Source of the DNA: Micromonospora sp. WMMD961
GTDB taxonomy: Bacteria > Actinomycetota > Actinomycetes > Mycobacteriales > Micromonosporaceae
Assembly (NCBI RefSeq): GCF_029626145.1
Contig: NZ_JARUBJ010000002.1
Span: 4,251,501-4,315,500, forward strand
DNA length: 64,000 nucleotides
Direction of reading: 5' to 3'
The notes below the pieces were generated by a model, which was given only the letters and a program-made list of their open reading frames with translations, was not told where the DNA came from and searched no databases. Both the position numbers and the translations under genes were made by a program. The first letter of the stretch is position 1. Every line of letters starts with the position of its first letter. Below are positions 8,570 to 16,507 of this stretch, one piece after another.

Positions 8570-11500
8570 GTGCAGTTCGGGGTGCTCGGGCCGCTCGCCG
8601 TGACCACGGACGCCGGCGAGCCGGTGGTGGTGCCCGGCACGAAGGTCCGCGCGTTGCTGGCCGACCTGCTGACCAACCGCCACCAGGTCGTCTCGGCGGA
8701 CCGCCTCATCGACGACCTGTGGGGCGAGGACTTCCCCGCCAACCCGGCCGGCGCCCTCCAGGTACGGGTGTCCCAGTTACGCAAGGCGCTCAACGACGCC
8801 GAGCCGGGCGCCCGGGACCTGGTGGAGTCCCGGGCGCCCGGCTATCTGCTGCGGGCCGACGCCGTCGACGCCGACCGGTTCGCCGAACTGGCGGGCAGCA
8901 CCGACGTCGACCGGCTCAGCGAAGCCCTGGCGCTGTGGCGCGGCGAGGCGTACGCCGACGTGGCCGACGCGGAGTTCGTCCGCGCCGAGGCGACCCGCCT
9001 GACCGAGCAGCGGCTCGCCGTCCACGAGCGGTTGGCCGAGGCCCGGCTGGCCCGGGGCGAACACGACCTGGTCGCCGCCGACCTGGCCGAGCTGGTCACC
9101 CGCCATCCGCTGCGCGAAGGGCTGCGGGCCGTGCAGTTGCGCGCGCTGTACGCGGCGGGCCGCCAGTCCGAGGCGTTGGACAGCTACGCCGACCTGCGCG
9201 ACCGGCTCGCCGAGGAGTTGGGCCTCGACCCGGGGCCGGAGCTGGTCGCGCTGCACCGACGGATCCTCGAACAGGACGCCAGCCTGAGCGCCCCACCGAG
9301 GGCGGCGGTCGTCCGCACCAGCCTCCCCGCCCCGCTCGACGAGCTGGTCGGGCGCGCCGAGGCGTTGGCCGAGTTGGGCGCGCTGTTGCCGCGGCAGCGG
9401 CTGGTCACGCTGGTCGGGCCGGGTGGCGTCGGAAAGACCCGGCTGGCCGTCGAGACGGCCCGCGCGCAGTCCGTTCCCGACGGCGTCCAGCTGGTCGAGC
9501 TGGCCCCGCTGCCGGCCGGAGACACGCTCGTCGCCGAGCGGGTGCTCACCGCTCTGGGCACCTACGAGACCGCCGGCGCGAGCCTGTCTCCCACCGACCG
9601 GGTGGTGGCGGCCCTGCGACACCGTCAGCTCCTGCTGGTACTGGACAACTGCGAACACGTCGTCGAGCCGGTCGCCGCGCTGGTCGCCCGGCTGCTGCGC
9701 GACGTACCCGGGTTGACGGTGCTCGCCACCAGCAGGGAGCCACTCGGACTGACCGGTGAACTGCTCTGGGAGGTACCCCCGCTGTCCGTGCCGGACGACG
9801 GTGACCTGGACACGGTCCGGCGCTCGGCGGCGGCCCGGTTGTTCGCCGCCCGCGCCGCCGCGCAGCAGCGCGGTTTCCGCCTCGACCGGCAGACCGCTGC
9901 GGCGATCGCCCAGCTCTGCCGTCGCCTCGACGGCTTGCCGTTGGCGTTGGAACTGGCCGCGACCCGGGTCCGTGCGCTGGGCGTACGCGGGGTCGTGGAC
10001 CGGCTCGACGACCGGTTCCGGCTGCTCACCACCCAGCAGCGCGACGTGCCGTCCCGACAGCGGACGCTGACCGCGGTGATCGGTTGGAGCTGGGACCTCC
10101 TCGACGAGACCGACCGGGCGGTGCTGGCCCGGCTGGCGGTGTTTCGCGACGGCTGTAGCCCGGAGGCCGCCGAACACGTCTGCGGAACCGACCTGGACAC
10201 CCTCGCCCGGCTGGTGGACCGGTCACTGGTGGTGCTCGACGACTCCGCCGCCGGCCCCCGCTACCGGCTGCTCGAATCGGTCGCCGCGTTCTGCCTGGAC
10301 CGCCTGACCGACGCCGACGAGGTACGCGCACGGCACGCGGCCTACTACACCGAGCTGGCCGAGCGTGCCGACCCGGGGCTGCGCGGGGCCGACCAGCAGC
10401 GGTGGTTGGCGCTGCTAGACGCCGAGCTGGCGAACCTGCGATCGGCGCTGGTCCACGGTGGTGGGCTGCGCCTGGCGGTCGCGTTGAGCTGGTACTGGCA
10501 CCTGCGCGGCCGGCTCACCGAGGCACGGCGGGCCCTGGCTGTGACCGGCGACCCGGAGCAGGAGTCCCGGGCGGCCCCGTGGCGGGTCGGATTCGCCCTG
10601 TCCCTGGGTGAGTCGGTCGCGCCGGACGACGTACGTGCCGCGGTGGCCGCCGACCCGGACGGCCACGCCGCCTGGTTCGCGGCCAACGCACTGATCGAGC
10701 ACGGCGACCTGCCCCTGGCGTCGGAGCTGCTGCCGACCGCCGCCGTCGACAGGTGGACCGAGGCCGCGGTGCTCACCTCCCTGGCCCACATCGCGCACGC
10801 AGGCGGTGACCAGGCCACCCTGGAGCGCACCGCGACGCGCAGCGCCGCGCTGTTCGCCGAGATCGGCGACCGGTGGGGCCGGCTCCGGGCGACCGAGTGG
10901 GTCGGCGGGCTGGCCGACATGCGCGGAGAGCACGAGCGCGCCGCCGCGCTGCACCGGGAGGGGCTGCGCTGGGCCGAGGAGTTGTCGCTGTGGCCGCAGG
11001 TCTGCGCCGAGCTGTCCTGGCTGGCCTGGCTCGCGGTGCAGACCCGCGACTACACCCAGGGCCGGGAGCTGGCCGAACGGGCGTACGGCCTGGCGGTGGA
11101 GCAGGGCTCGCCCGGTGCGCTGGTCTTCGCCGAGATGAGCCTCGGGCTGGCCGCCCGCCGCGACGGGAAGCTCGACCTGGCCGTCACCCATCTCACCCAC
11201 CTCGCCGACCTGGGCCGGGGCGAGAGCCAGCCGGCGCTGTACCTGCCGATGGTTCTGGTCGAGCTGGGCTACGCGGTCGAGCAGGGCGGAGACCCGGACG
11301 CCGCGCTGGCCCTGCACATCGAGGCGTTCGAGGCCGCCGAGGCGATGGCCACGATGCGCGACGCTGTCGGCCCCCTGGAGGGGATGGCGGCGGCGGTGCG
11401 CTCCCCCGAGGTCGCCGCCCGGCTGCTGGGCGCCGCTGCCGCCGCCCGGCTCGCCACGCGGTCCCCCGCCGCGCCGGCCGAACGCGACGATGTCGACCGG

Positions 11501-11602
11501 GTTGCCGATCGCCTGCGGGCCGAACTCGGGCCGCGGCGGTTCGACGCGTTGCTCGCCGAGGGCGCGACGCTGAGCCCGGGCGAGGCCCGAGCCCAGCTCT
11601 GA
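8570..11602 (+). CDS. AfsR/SARP-type regulator: wHTH - BTAD - NB-ARC - TPR
   Basis: A large regulator of about 1010 aa. Residues 1-95 form an OmpR-like winged helix (VQFGVLGPLAV opening; DRLIDDLWG). Residues about 95-245 are the bacterial transcriptional activation domain. An NB-ARC STAND ATPase follows, with the Walker A motif GPGGVGKT near residue 285, Walker B LLLVLDNCEHV and the GLPLALE motif. The C-terminal third is helical TPR-like repeats. Such proteins activate secondary-metabolite or stress genes after ligand sensing. The GTG at 8570 is preferred because of the leaderless -10 spacing. No biosynthetic cluster is adjacent, and the nearest divergent gene is the secreted beta-helix protein. 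It converges on the DHFR-like gene with a 7-bp gap. Confidence 0.9.
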   Translation: MQFGVLGPLAVTTDAGEPVVVPGTKVRALLADLLTNRHQVVSADRLIDDLWGEDFPANPAGALQVRVSQLRKALNDAEPGARDLVESRAPGYLLRADAVDADRFAELAGSTDVDRLSEALALWRGEAYADVADAEFVRAEATRLTEQRLAVHERLAEARLARGEHDLVAADLAELVTRHPLREGLRAVQLRALYAAGRQSEALDSYADLRDRLAEELGLDPGPELVALHRRILEQDASLSAPPRAAVVRTSLPAPLDELVGRAEALAELGALLPRQRLVTLVGPGGVGKTRLAVETARAQSVPDGVQLVELAPLPAGDTLVAERVLTALGTYETAGASLSPTDRVVAALRHRQLLLVLDNCEHVVEPVAALVARLLRDVPGLTVLATSREPLGLTGELLWEVPPLSVPDDGDLDTVRRSAAARLFAARAAAQQRGFRLDRQTAAAIAQLCRRLDGLPLALELAATRVRALGVRGVVDRLDDRFRLLTTQQRDVPSRQRTLTAVIGWSWDLLDETDRAVLARLAVFRDGCSPEAAEHVCGTDLDTLARLVDRSLVVLDDSAAGPRYRLLESVAAFCLDRLTDADEVRARHAAYYTELAERADPGLRGADQQRWLALLDAELANLRSALVHGGGLRLAVALSWYWHLRGRLTEARRALAVTGDPEQESRAAPWRVGFALSLGESVAPDDVRAAVAADPDGHAAWFAANALIEHGDLPLASELLPTAAVDRWTEAAVLTSLAHIAHAGGDQATLERTATRSAALFAEIGDRWGRLRATEWVGGLADMRGEHERAAALHREGLRWAEELSLWPQVCAELSWLAWLAVQTRDYTQGRELAERAYGLAVEQGSPGALVFAEMSLGLAARRDGKLDLAVTHLTHLADLGRGESQPALYLPMVLVELGYAVEQGGDPDAALALHIEAFEAAEAMATMRDAVGPLEGMAAAVRSPEVAARLLGAAAAARLATRSPAAPAERDDVDRVADRLRAELGPRRFDALLAEGATLSPGEARAQL

Positions 11603-11609
11603 TCGCCGA

Positions 11610-12164
11610 TCAGGCCGTCGTCTTCGGCCGGTACGAGGCGACGATCACGCCGCTCTTGTGCACCCGGGTGTCGACCAGGTCGAACGACGCCTTGAAGTCG
11701 GTCAGCGGTGCCGTCAGGCTGGCGCCGCCCTCCAGCACCGGGTGGATCCAGAACCGGACCTCGTCCACCAGGCCCGCCCGGATCAGCTGCGCGGTGACCG
11801 AGCCGAACCCGTACTGGATGATGTTCCTGCCCTGCTGGGCCTTGAGCGCGCGGACCGCCTCGACCAGGTCCCCCTGGAGCACCTCGGTGTTCTTCCAGGT
11901 GGGGTCGGTCAGGGTGGTCGAGGCGACGTACTTCTTCACGTTGTTGAAGTAGGCCGCGCCGGTGGTCGGGTCGTTCTCGTCCATGTTCGGCCAGGCGACG
12001 GACATGCCGTCGTAGGTGGCCCTACCCATCAGCATCGCGTCCGCCGCGTCGGTCTGCTCGGCGGCGAGGCTCGACGCCTCCTCGTCGAAGTACGGGGAGG
12101 TCCACATCGGGTTCGCGATGACGCCGTCGAGGGTGACGTAGGTCGAGTTGATCAGCTTGCGCAT
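11610..12164 (-). CDS. DHFR-family (RibD C-terminal-like) reductase
   Basis: A 184-aa protein of the RibD C-terminal/dihydrofolate reductase-like family, NADPH-dependent reductases of unknown substrate that are abundant in actinobacteria. The N-terminal strand MRKLINSTYVTLDGVI, the central AMLMGRATYDG and the late nucleotide-binding segment IIQYGFGSVTAQLI fit this fold. The ATG at 12164 follows CAGGAG by 6 nt. The frame extends 70 codons further upstream but without family similarity. It is monocistronic and converges on the AfsR-like gene. Confidence 0.85.
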   Translation of the reverse strand: MRKLINSTYVTLDGVIANPMWTSPYFDEEASSLAAEQTDAADAMLMGRATYDGMSVAWPNMDENDPTTGAAYFNNVKKYVASTTLTDPTWKNTEVLQGDLVEAVRALKAQQGRNIIQYGFGSVTAQLIRAGLVDEVRFWIHPVLEGGASLTAPLTDFKASFDLVDTRVHKSGVIVASYRPKTTA

Positions 12165-12237
12165 CGGAATCTCCTGGTTGTCGGTCATGTGCTTCGGTGA
12201 CACCCAGGACTCTGCCGGGCTCCGCTTACGATTCGCT

Positions 12238-12780
12238 TCAGGTGCCCTTACCCGGCTGCGGAAGCGGGATCGGCAGCGCCTGCGCGTCCGCCGTGCCGCC
12301 GCCGGTCGAGTGCTCCGGAGCGGGGCGGTCGCCGGTGCGGCTGTGCAGCCGACCCTGCCCGGCGGGCCCGGCACGCCGGGTCACCTCGACGGTCACCATC
12401 CGCACCGGCGGCGGCGGCGCGGTGAAGCGCCCGACACCCCACCGCACCCAGATCGGAATCCGGCCGGCGTCCGCCTCCGCGCGCAGCTTCTGCACCGTAC
12501 GGGCCCGGTCGGTGTGGTCGACCTCCACCACCACAGGTGGGCCGTCCGGGCGGGCACACGCCACGTCGAGGACCGAGTGCCGCTGCTCCAACGGCGGCGG
12601 CAACGGCAACACGCTGGGGGCGCGTCGGTAGACCCGCCAACCCTGGGCCTCGGCCCACCGCACCACCGAGTCGATCACCCGTGCGGTGACCTCGTCGGTG
12701 CCCAGGTCGACGAAGGTGAGGTCGGTCAGCCACCGGCCCAGGTCGGCGGCCAACCGCTCGCCCTGCGCCGTGACGTCCAC
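12238..12780 (-). CDS. Uncharacterised protein with PD-(D/E)XK/Vsr-like core
   Basis: I do not recognise this 180-aa protein with confidence. It starts 17 bp after the S9 peptidase gene, so it is probably co-transcribed. The central stretch VLDVACARPDGPPVVVEVD has the Asp - about 12 residues - ExD spacing seen in Vsr/DUF559-type nuclease folds, followed by a helix with KLRAEADAG and a strand IPIWVRWG. The usual third catalytic Lys is replaced by Asp, as in many DUF559 proteins. The C-terminal 50 residues are Pro/Gly-rich and look disordered. A nuclease role is only a fold-based guess, and its link to the amide-ligase operon is unclear. Confidence 0.6.
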   Translation of the reverse strand: MDVTAQGERLAADLGRWLTDLTFVDLGTDEVTARVIDSVVRWAEAQGWRVYRRAPSVLPLPPPLEQRHSVLDVACARPDGPPVVVEVDHTDRARTVQKLRAEADAGRIPIWVRWGVGRFTAPPPPVRMVTVEVTRRAGPAGQGRLHSRTGDRPAPEHSTGGGTADAQALPIPLPQPGKGT

Positions 12781-12797
12781 CGGCGCAGGATAACGCC

Positions 12798-14639
12798 TCA
12801 GCCGACGGTGGCCACGGTCGCGGCGAGGTGCTGGGTGAGCCAGGCGGTGGTTGCCGTGCGCGCCGCCTCGGCGTTGTCGCGGGACAGGAAGTCATGCCCC
12901 TCACCGGTCAGGACCAGGTGCCCGTACGGGGCGTCGCGGGCCGCCAGGGCTTGCGCGACCTGCGCCGACTCGCCCGCCGGCACGTTCGTGTCGTTGGCGC
13001 CGTGGATGAGCAGCACCGGCACGTCGAGCCGGTCGAGGTGGGTCATCGGCGACAGGTCCCGCAGCAGGTCGGCGTCGCGCACCGGGTGACCGTACTTGCT
13101 GACGGCGGCGGCGGCGATCCACGGCTCGGTGCCGGCGAAGAAGGTGTGGAAGTCGGAGATCCCGCACTCGGCCACGCCGGCGGCGAACAGCCCGGGGAAG
13201 TTCACCAGCACCGCGAGGACCAGGTAACCACCGTAGGAGCGGCCGAGGCAGCCCAGCTGGCCGGGGCGGGCCACCCCGCTGTCCACCAGGTGGTCGGCGC
13301 ACGCCGCGACGTCGGCGATGGCCCCGTACCGGCCGGCGAGGTTGTCGGCGGCCACGAAGGACCGACCGAAACCCGACGAGCCCCGCACGTTCGGCGCGAA
13401 CACCGCGACGCCCTGCGCCACGAGAGCCTGGAACAGCGGGTTGTAGCGGGGGCGCTCCTGCGCCTCCGGGCCACCGTGCAGGCTGATGGCGGTGGGCCAG
13501 GGCCCGGGCCCGGTCGGGCGGTAGAGCCACCCGGACAGCGGCAGACCATCGCGGGCACGCAGGTCGACCAGTTGCGGGGCGACACCGCTGCCGCCCGTAC
13601 GCGCGACGCCGGTGTCCGGCCGCAGCGGACGCGGCGCCCCGGTCGCCGGGTCGACCAGCCAGACCTCCCGCGGCTGCACCGGCCCCTGCGCGGTGAGGCA
13701 GAGCAGGTCACCCCCGGCGGCGAAGACGGCGTCGTCGATCACCTCACCCGGGGCGGCGACGGCCCGTTGCACACCGCTGGCGAGGTCGAGCAGGCTCACC
13801 TCGCTGCGGCCACCGTAGGTGTTCCACAGCAGGGCGACCCGGCGACCGTCGGCGCTCGGCGCGGCCTGCTCCAGTTCGGCGTCCGGCCGCCCGGCGAGCC
13901 GGGTCGGTGCCACCTCCGGGCGAGCCGGGTCGATCCGCACCAGCGCGGCGAGCTCCGAGTACGCGTCGGTGCGGGCCAGCACGCTCGTCCCGCCGGGGCC
14001 GAACCAACCCTGGTCGGTGCTGCCCCGGCCGGTGTCCGGCAGCAGCCGCCGCCGCTCCCCGGTCGCCACGTCGAGCAGTTCCAGCCAGCGGGCGTTGCGG
14101 GGGCCACGGCGCAGCAGGGCGGTGCGGGCGTCCGGGGTGACGTCCAGCAGGGTGAGCAGGTCACCCTCGGCGAGCACCCGCCGGTGCCCGGTGCCCGCGT
14201 CGACCAGGAGGGCGGCACCGCACTCGGCGCTCTCGGTGATCATCAGGACCGCGCCGCCCGCCAACCAACCGGCCGGCGTCGCGCTGTGCCGACCGAAGCC
14301 GGCGACCTGGTGACGCCCACTGCCGTCCGGCCGGAGCAGCCACACCTCGGTGCGGGGCGCGCCGCCGGGAGCGACGACGCAAGCCAGCCACTGCCCGTCC
14401 GGGGACCAGCTCACCGCCAGCACCGGATCGTCACCGGTGGGCAGCGCGACGGCGTCATCCGCGCCGACCTGGCGGACCCAGATGCCGGGCGTCCCGGCGC
14501 GGTCGGAGAGGTACGCCACCCAAGCGCCGTCCGGGGACGGCGCTGGCGCGAAGTCCTCGACGACGGGCGTCGGCGCCGGCCGGCGACCGGCGGGGCGGGC
14601 CCGACGGGTGGTCCGCGGCGCCTCGATCCGTACGCTCAT
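12798..14639 (-). CDS. S9-family serine peptidase (prolyl oligopeptidase/acylaminoacyl type)
   Basis: A 613-aa peptidase with an N-terminal beta-propeller of TolB/WD40-like repeats (about residues 30-340; SPDGAWVAYLS and SWSPDGQWLA are typical blades) and a C-terminal alpha/beta hydrolase. The nucleophile is about Ser468 in GRSYGGYL, the acid is in HGANDTNVP and the His in GEGHDFLS. No signal peptide is seen, so it is probably cytoplasmic. The family cleaves short peptides, often N-acylated ones. The ATG abuts the amidotransferase stop codon (no gap), implying translational coupling. In the context of an amide-dipeptide synthesis operon it may hydrolyse the product or a precursor (inference). 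Confidence 0.88.
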   Translation of the reverse strand: MSVRIEAPRTTRRARPAGRRPAPTPVVEDFAPAPSPDGAWVAYLSDRAGTPGIWVRQVGADDAVALPTGDDPVLAVSWSPDGQWLACVVAPGGAPRTEVWLLRPDGSGRHQVAGFGRHSATPAGWLAGGAVLMITESAECGAALLVDAGTGHRRVLAEGDLLTLLDVTPDARTALLRRGPRNARWLELLDVATGERRRLLPDTGRGSTDQGWFGPGGTSVLARTDAYSELAALVRIDPARPEVAPTRLAGRPDAELEQAAPSADGRRVALLWNTYGGRSEVSLLDLASGVQRAVAAPGEVIDDAVFAAGGDLLCLTAQGPVQPREVWLVDPATGAPRPLRPDTGVARTGGSGVAPQLVDLRARDGLPLSGWLYRPTGPGPWPTAISLHGGPEAQERPRYNPLFQALVAQGVAVFAPNVRGSSGFGRSFVAADNLAGRYGAIADVAACADHLVDSGVARPGQLGCLGRSYGGYLVLAVLVNFPGLFAAGVAECGISDFHTFFAGTEPWIAAAAVSKYGHPVRDADLLRDLSPMTHLDRLDVPVLLIHGANDTNVPAGESAQVAQALAARDAPYGHLVLTGEGHDFLSRDNAEAARTATTAWLTQHLAATVATVG

Positions 14640-16418
14640 CTAAACCCCGATCCGCTGCAACCAGAGCTCCAGCAGCCCGAGCTGCCAGAGCGCGTTGGAA
14701 CCCAGCGTGGTCCGCCGGGCGTTCGGCGCGTCCAGCAACTCCTCCAGGTAATCCTTGCGGAACAGGCCCCGCTCCCGGGCCGGTTGCGCGGTCAACGCGT
14801 CGCGGACGTCGTCGAGCAGCGGCCCGGAGAGGTGCCGGATGGCGGGCACCGGGAAGTAGCCCTTCGGCCGATCGATCACCTCGTCGGGCACGATGCCCCG
14901 ACTCGCGGCCTTGAGCACGCCCTTGCCACCGTGCGCCAGCTTCAACGCGGGTGGGCAGGCGGCGGCCAGCTCGACGACCTCGTGGTCGAGGAACGGCACC
15001 CGGGCCTCCAAACCCCACGCCATGGTCATGTTGTCGACCCGTTTGACCGGGTCGTCGACGAGCATCACCAGGCTGTCCTGACGCAGCGCCGCGTCCAGGG
15101 CGGTGTCCGCGCCGGGTGCGCCGAAGTGCGCGGCCACGAACTCCAGGCTGGCGTCGTGGTCGAGCATCCACTCCGGCGCCAGGTGCCCGGCGAGCGCGTC
15201 GTGTCGACGGTCGAAGAACACCCGGGCGTACGCCTCGACGGCGTCCGCGCGGGCGACGTTCGCCATCGGCGGGTACCAGTCGTAGCCGGCGAAGATCTCG
15301 TCGGCGCCCTGCCCGGACTGGACCACCGTGATCCGCTGGGAGACCTCCTCGGAGAGCAGGTGGAAGGCGACGCAGTCGTGGCTGACCATCGGCTCGCTCA
15401 TCGCCGCGACGGCCTCGTGCACGGCGGGCACGAACCGGGCCGTGCCGATGCGGATCTGCTGGTGGTCGGTGTCGAACTCGCGGGCCACCAGGTCGGAGTA
15501 GTGGAACTCGTCGCCGCTCTCCCCGGCCGCCGCCTCGAAACCGATGCTGAACGTCGCCAGGCCGGTCTGGCCCTGCTCGGCGAGCAGGGCGACGATCAGG
15601 CTGGAGTCGAGGCCGCCGGAGAGCAGCACACCGACCGGCACGTCGGAGACCATGCGGCGGCGGACGGCGGTGCGTAACGCCGTCATGATCCGCTCCTGCC
15701 ACTCCCCGGCGGACATCGGTGCGGCGGCGGCGCGGGTGAACTCCGGCCGCCAGTAGACGGTGTCGGTGCTCCGCCCGTCCGCGGTGATCACCCGGATGGT
15801 GGCGGGTGGGAGTTTGCGGATGCCGGCGAGGATGGTGCGCGGCGGCGGCACCACCGAGTGGAACGTCATGTAGTGGTGCAGCGCCACCGGGTCGAGGTCG
15901 GTGTCGACGTCACCGGCGGCGAGCAGCGCCGGCAGCGTCGACGCGAAGCGGATCCGGCTCGGCCCCTCGGCGAGGTAGAGCGGTTTGATGCCGAGCCGGT
16001 CGCGGCCCAGCACCAGGGTGCGCGTGGCCAGTTCGACGAGCGCGAACGCGAACATGCCGTAGAACCGCTCGACACAGGCCGTACCCCACCTGTGGTACGC
16101 CTTGATGATCACCTCGGTGTCCGAGGTGGATCGGAAGGAGTAGCCGGCGGCGGTCAGCTCGTCGCGCAGCTCTCGGTAGTTGTAGATGCATCCGTTGAAG
16201 ACCAGGGCCAGCCCCAGTTCGCTGTCGACCATCGGTTGGGCGCCCGCGTCGGACAGGTCGATGATGCGCAGTCGTCGGTGCACCAGCGCCGCCGGGCCGT
16301 GCTGCCACCGGCCCTCACCGTCCGGGCCTCGGGAGGCCAGGGCGGGCAGCATCCGCTCGACGGCCGCCATGTCCGGTGGCGCCCCGTCGAGGCGAAACTC
16401 ACCTCCGATACCGCACAT
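14640..16418 (-). CDS. AsnO-like glutamine amidotransferase (N-acetylglutaminylglutamine amide type)
   Basis: A 592-aa class II glutamine-dependent amidotransferase. The ATG at 16418 is chosen because processing then exposes Cys2 (MCGIGGEF), the Ntn nucleophile. An AGAGG RBS lies about 7 nt upstream, and a GTG three codons earlier is rejected. The glutaminase domain (1-210) is followed by an asparagine-synthetase ATP-pyrophosphatase domain with SGGLDSS. Several stretches (GCIYNYREL, MVSHDCVAF, VQSGQGADE) are, from memory, typical of the NAGGN amidotransferase subfamily more than of housekeeping AsnB. It would convert a terminal carboxylate to an amide with glutamine and ATP. It sits between the ligase fusion and the S9 peptidase in one operon. 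Confidence 0.85.
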   Translation of the reverse strand: MCGIGGEFRLDGAPPDMAAVERMLPALASRGPDGEGRWQHGPAALVHRRLRIIDLSDAGAQPMVDSELGLALVFNGCIYNYRELRDELTAAGYSFRSTSDTEVIIKAYHRWGTACVERFYGMFAFALVELATRTLVLGRDRLGIKPLYLAEGPSRIRFASTLPALLAAGDVDTDLDPVALHHYMTFHSVVPPPRTILAGIRKLPPATIRVITADGRSTDTVYWRPEFTRAAAAPMSAGEWQERIMTALRTAVRRRMVSDVPVGVLLSGGLDSSLIVALLAEQGQTGLATFSIGFEAAAGESGDEFHYSDLVAREFDTDHQQIRIGTARFVPAVHEAVAAMSEPMVSHDCVAFHLLSEEVSQRITVVQSGQGADEIFAGYDWYPPMANVARADAVEAYARVFFDRRHDALAGHLAPEWMLDHDASLEFVAAHFGAPGADTALDAALRQDSLVMLVDDPVKRVDNMTMAWGLEARVPFLDHEVVELAAACPPALKLAHGGKGVLKAASRGIVPDEVIDRPKGYFPVPAIRHLSGPLLDDVRDALTAQPARERGLFRKDYLEELLDAPNARRTTLGSNALWQLGLLELWLQRIGV

Positions 16419-16507
16419 GGCATCCACCTCTCATCGGCTCGGGCCGCTGACCGGTCCAGGCTTGGCGGACCGGGTTGCGCCCCGATGACGCGGGGGTCAA
16501 GCGTGGG

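Noticed and set aside
12828..15677. A 949-codon plus-strand frame
   Set aside because: It is antisense to the S9 peptidase and amidotransferase genes, both with intact catalytic motifs, and is a GC-driven shadow.
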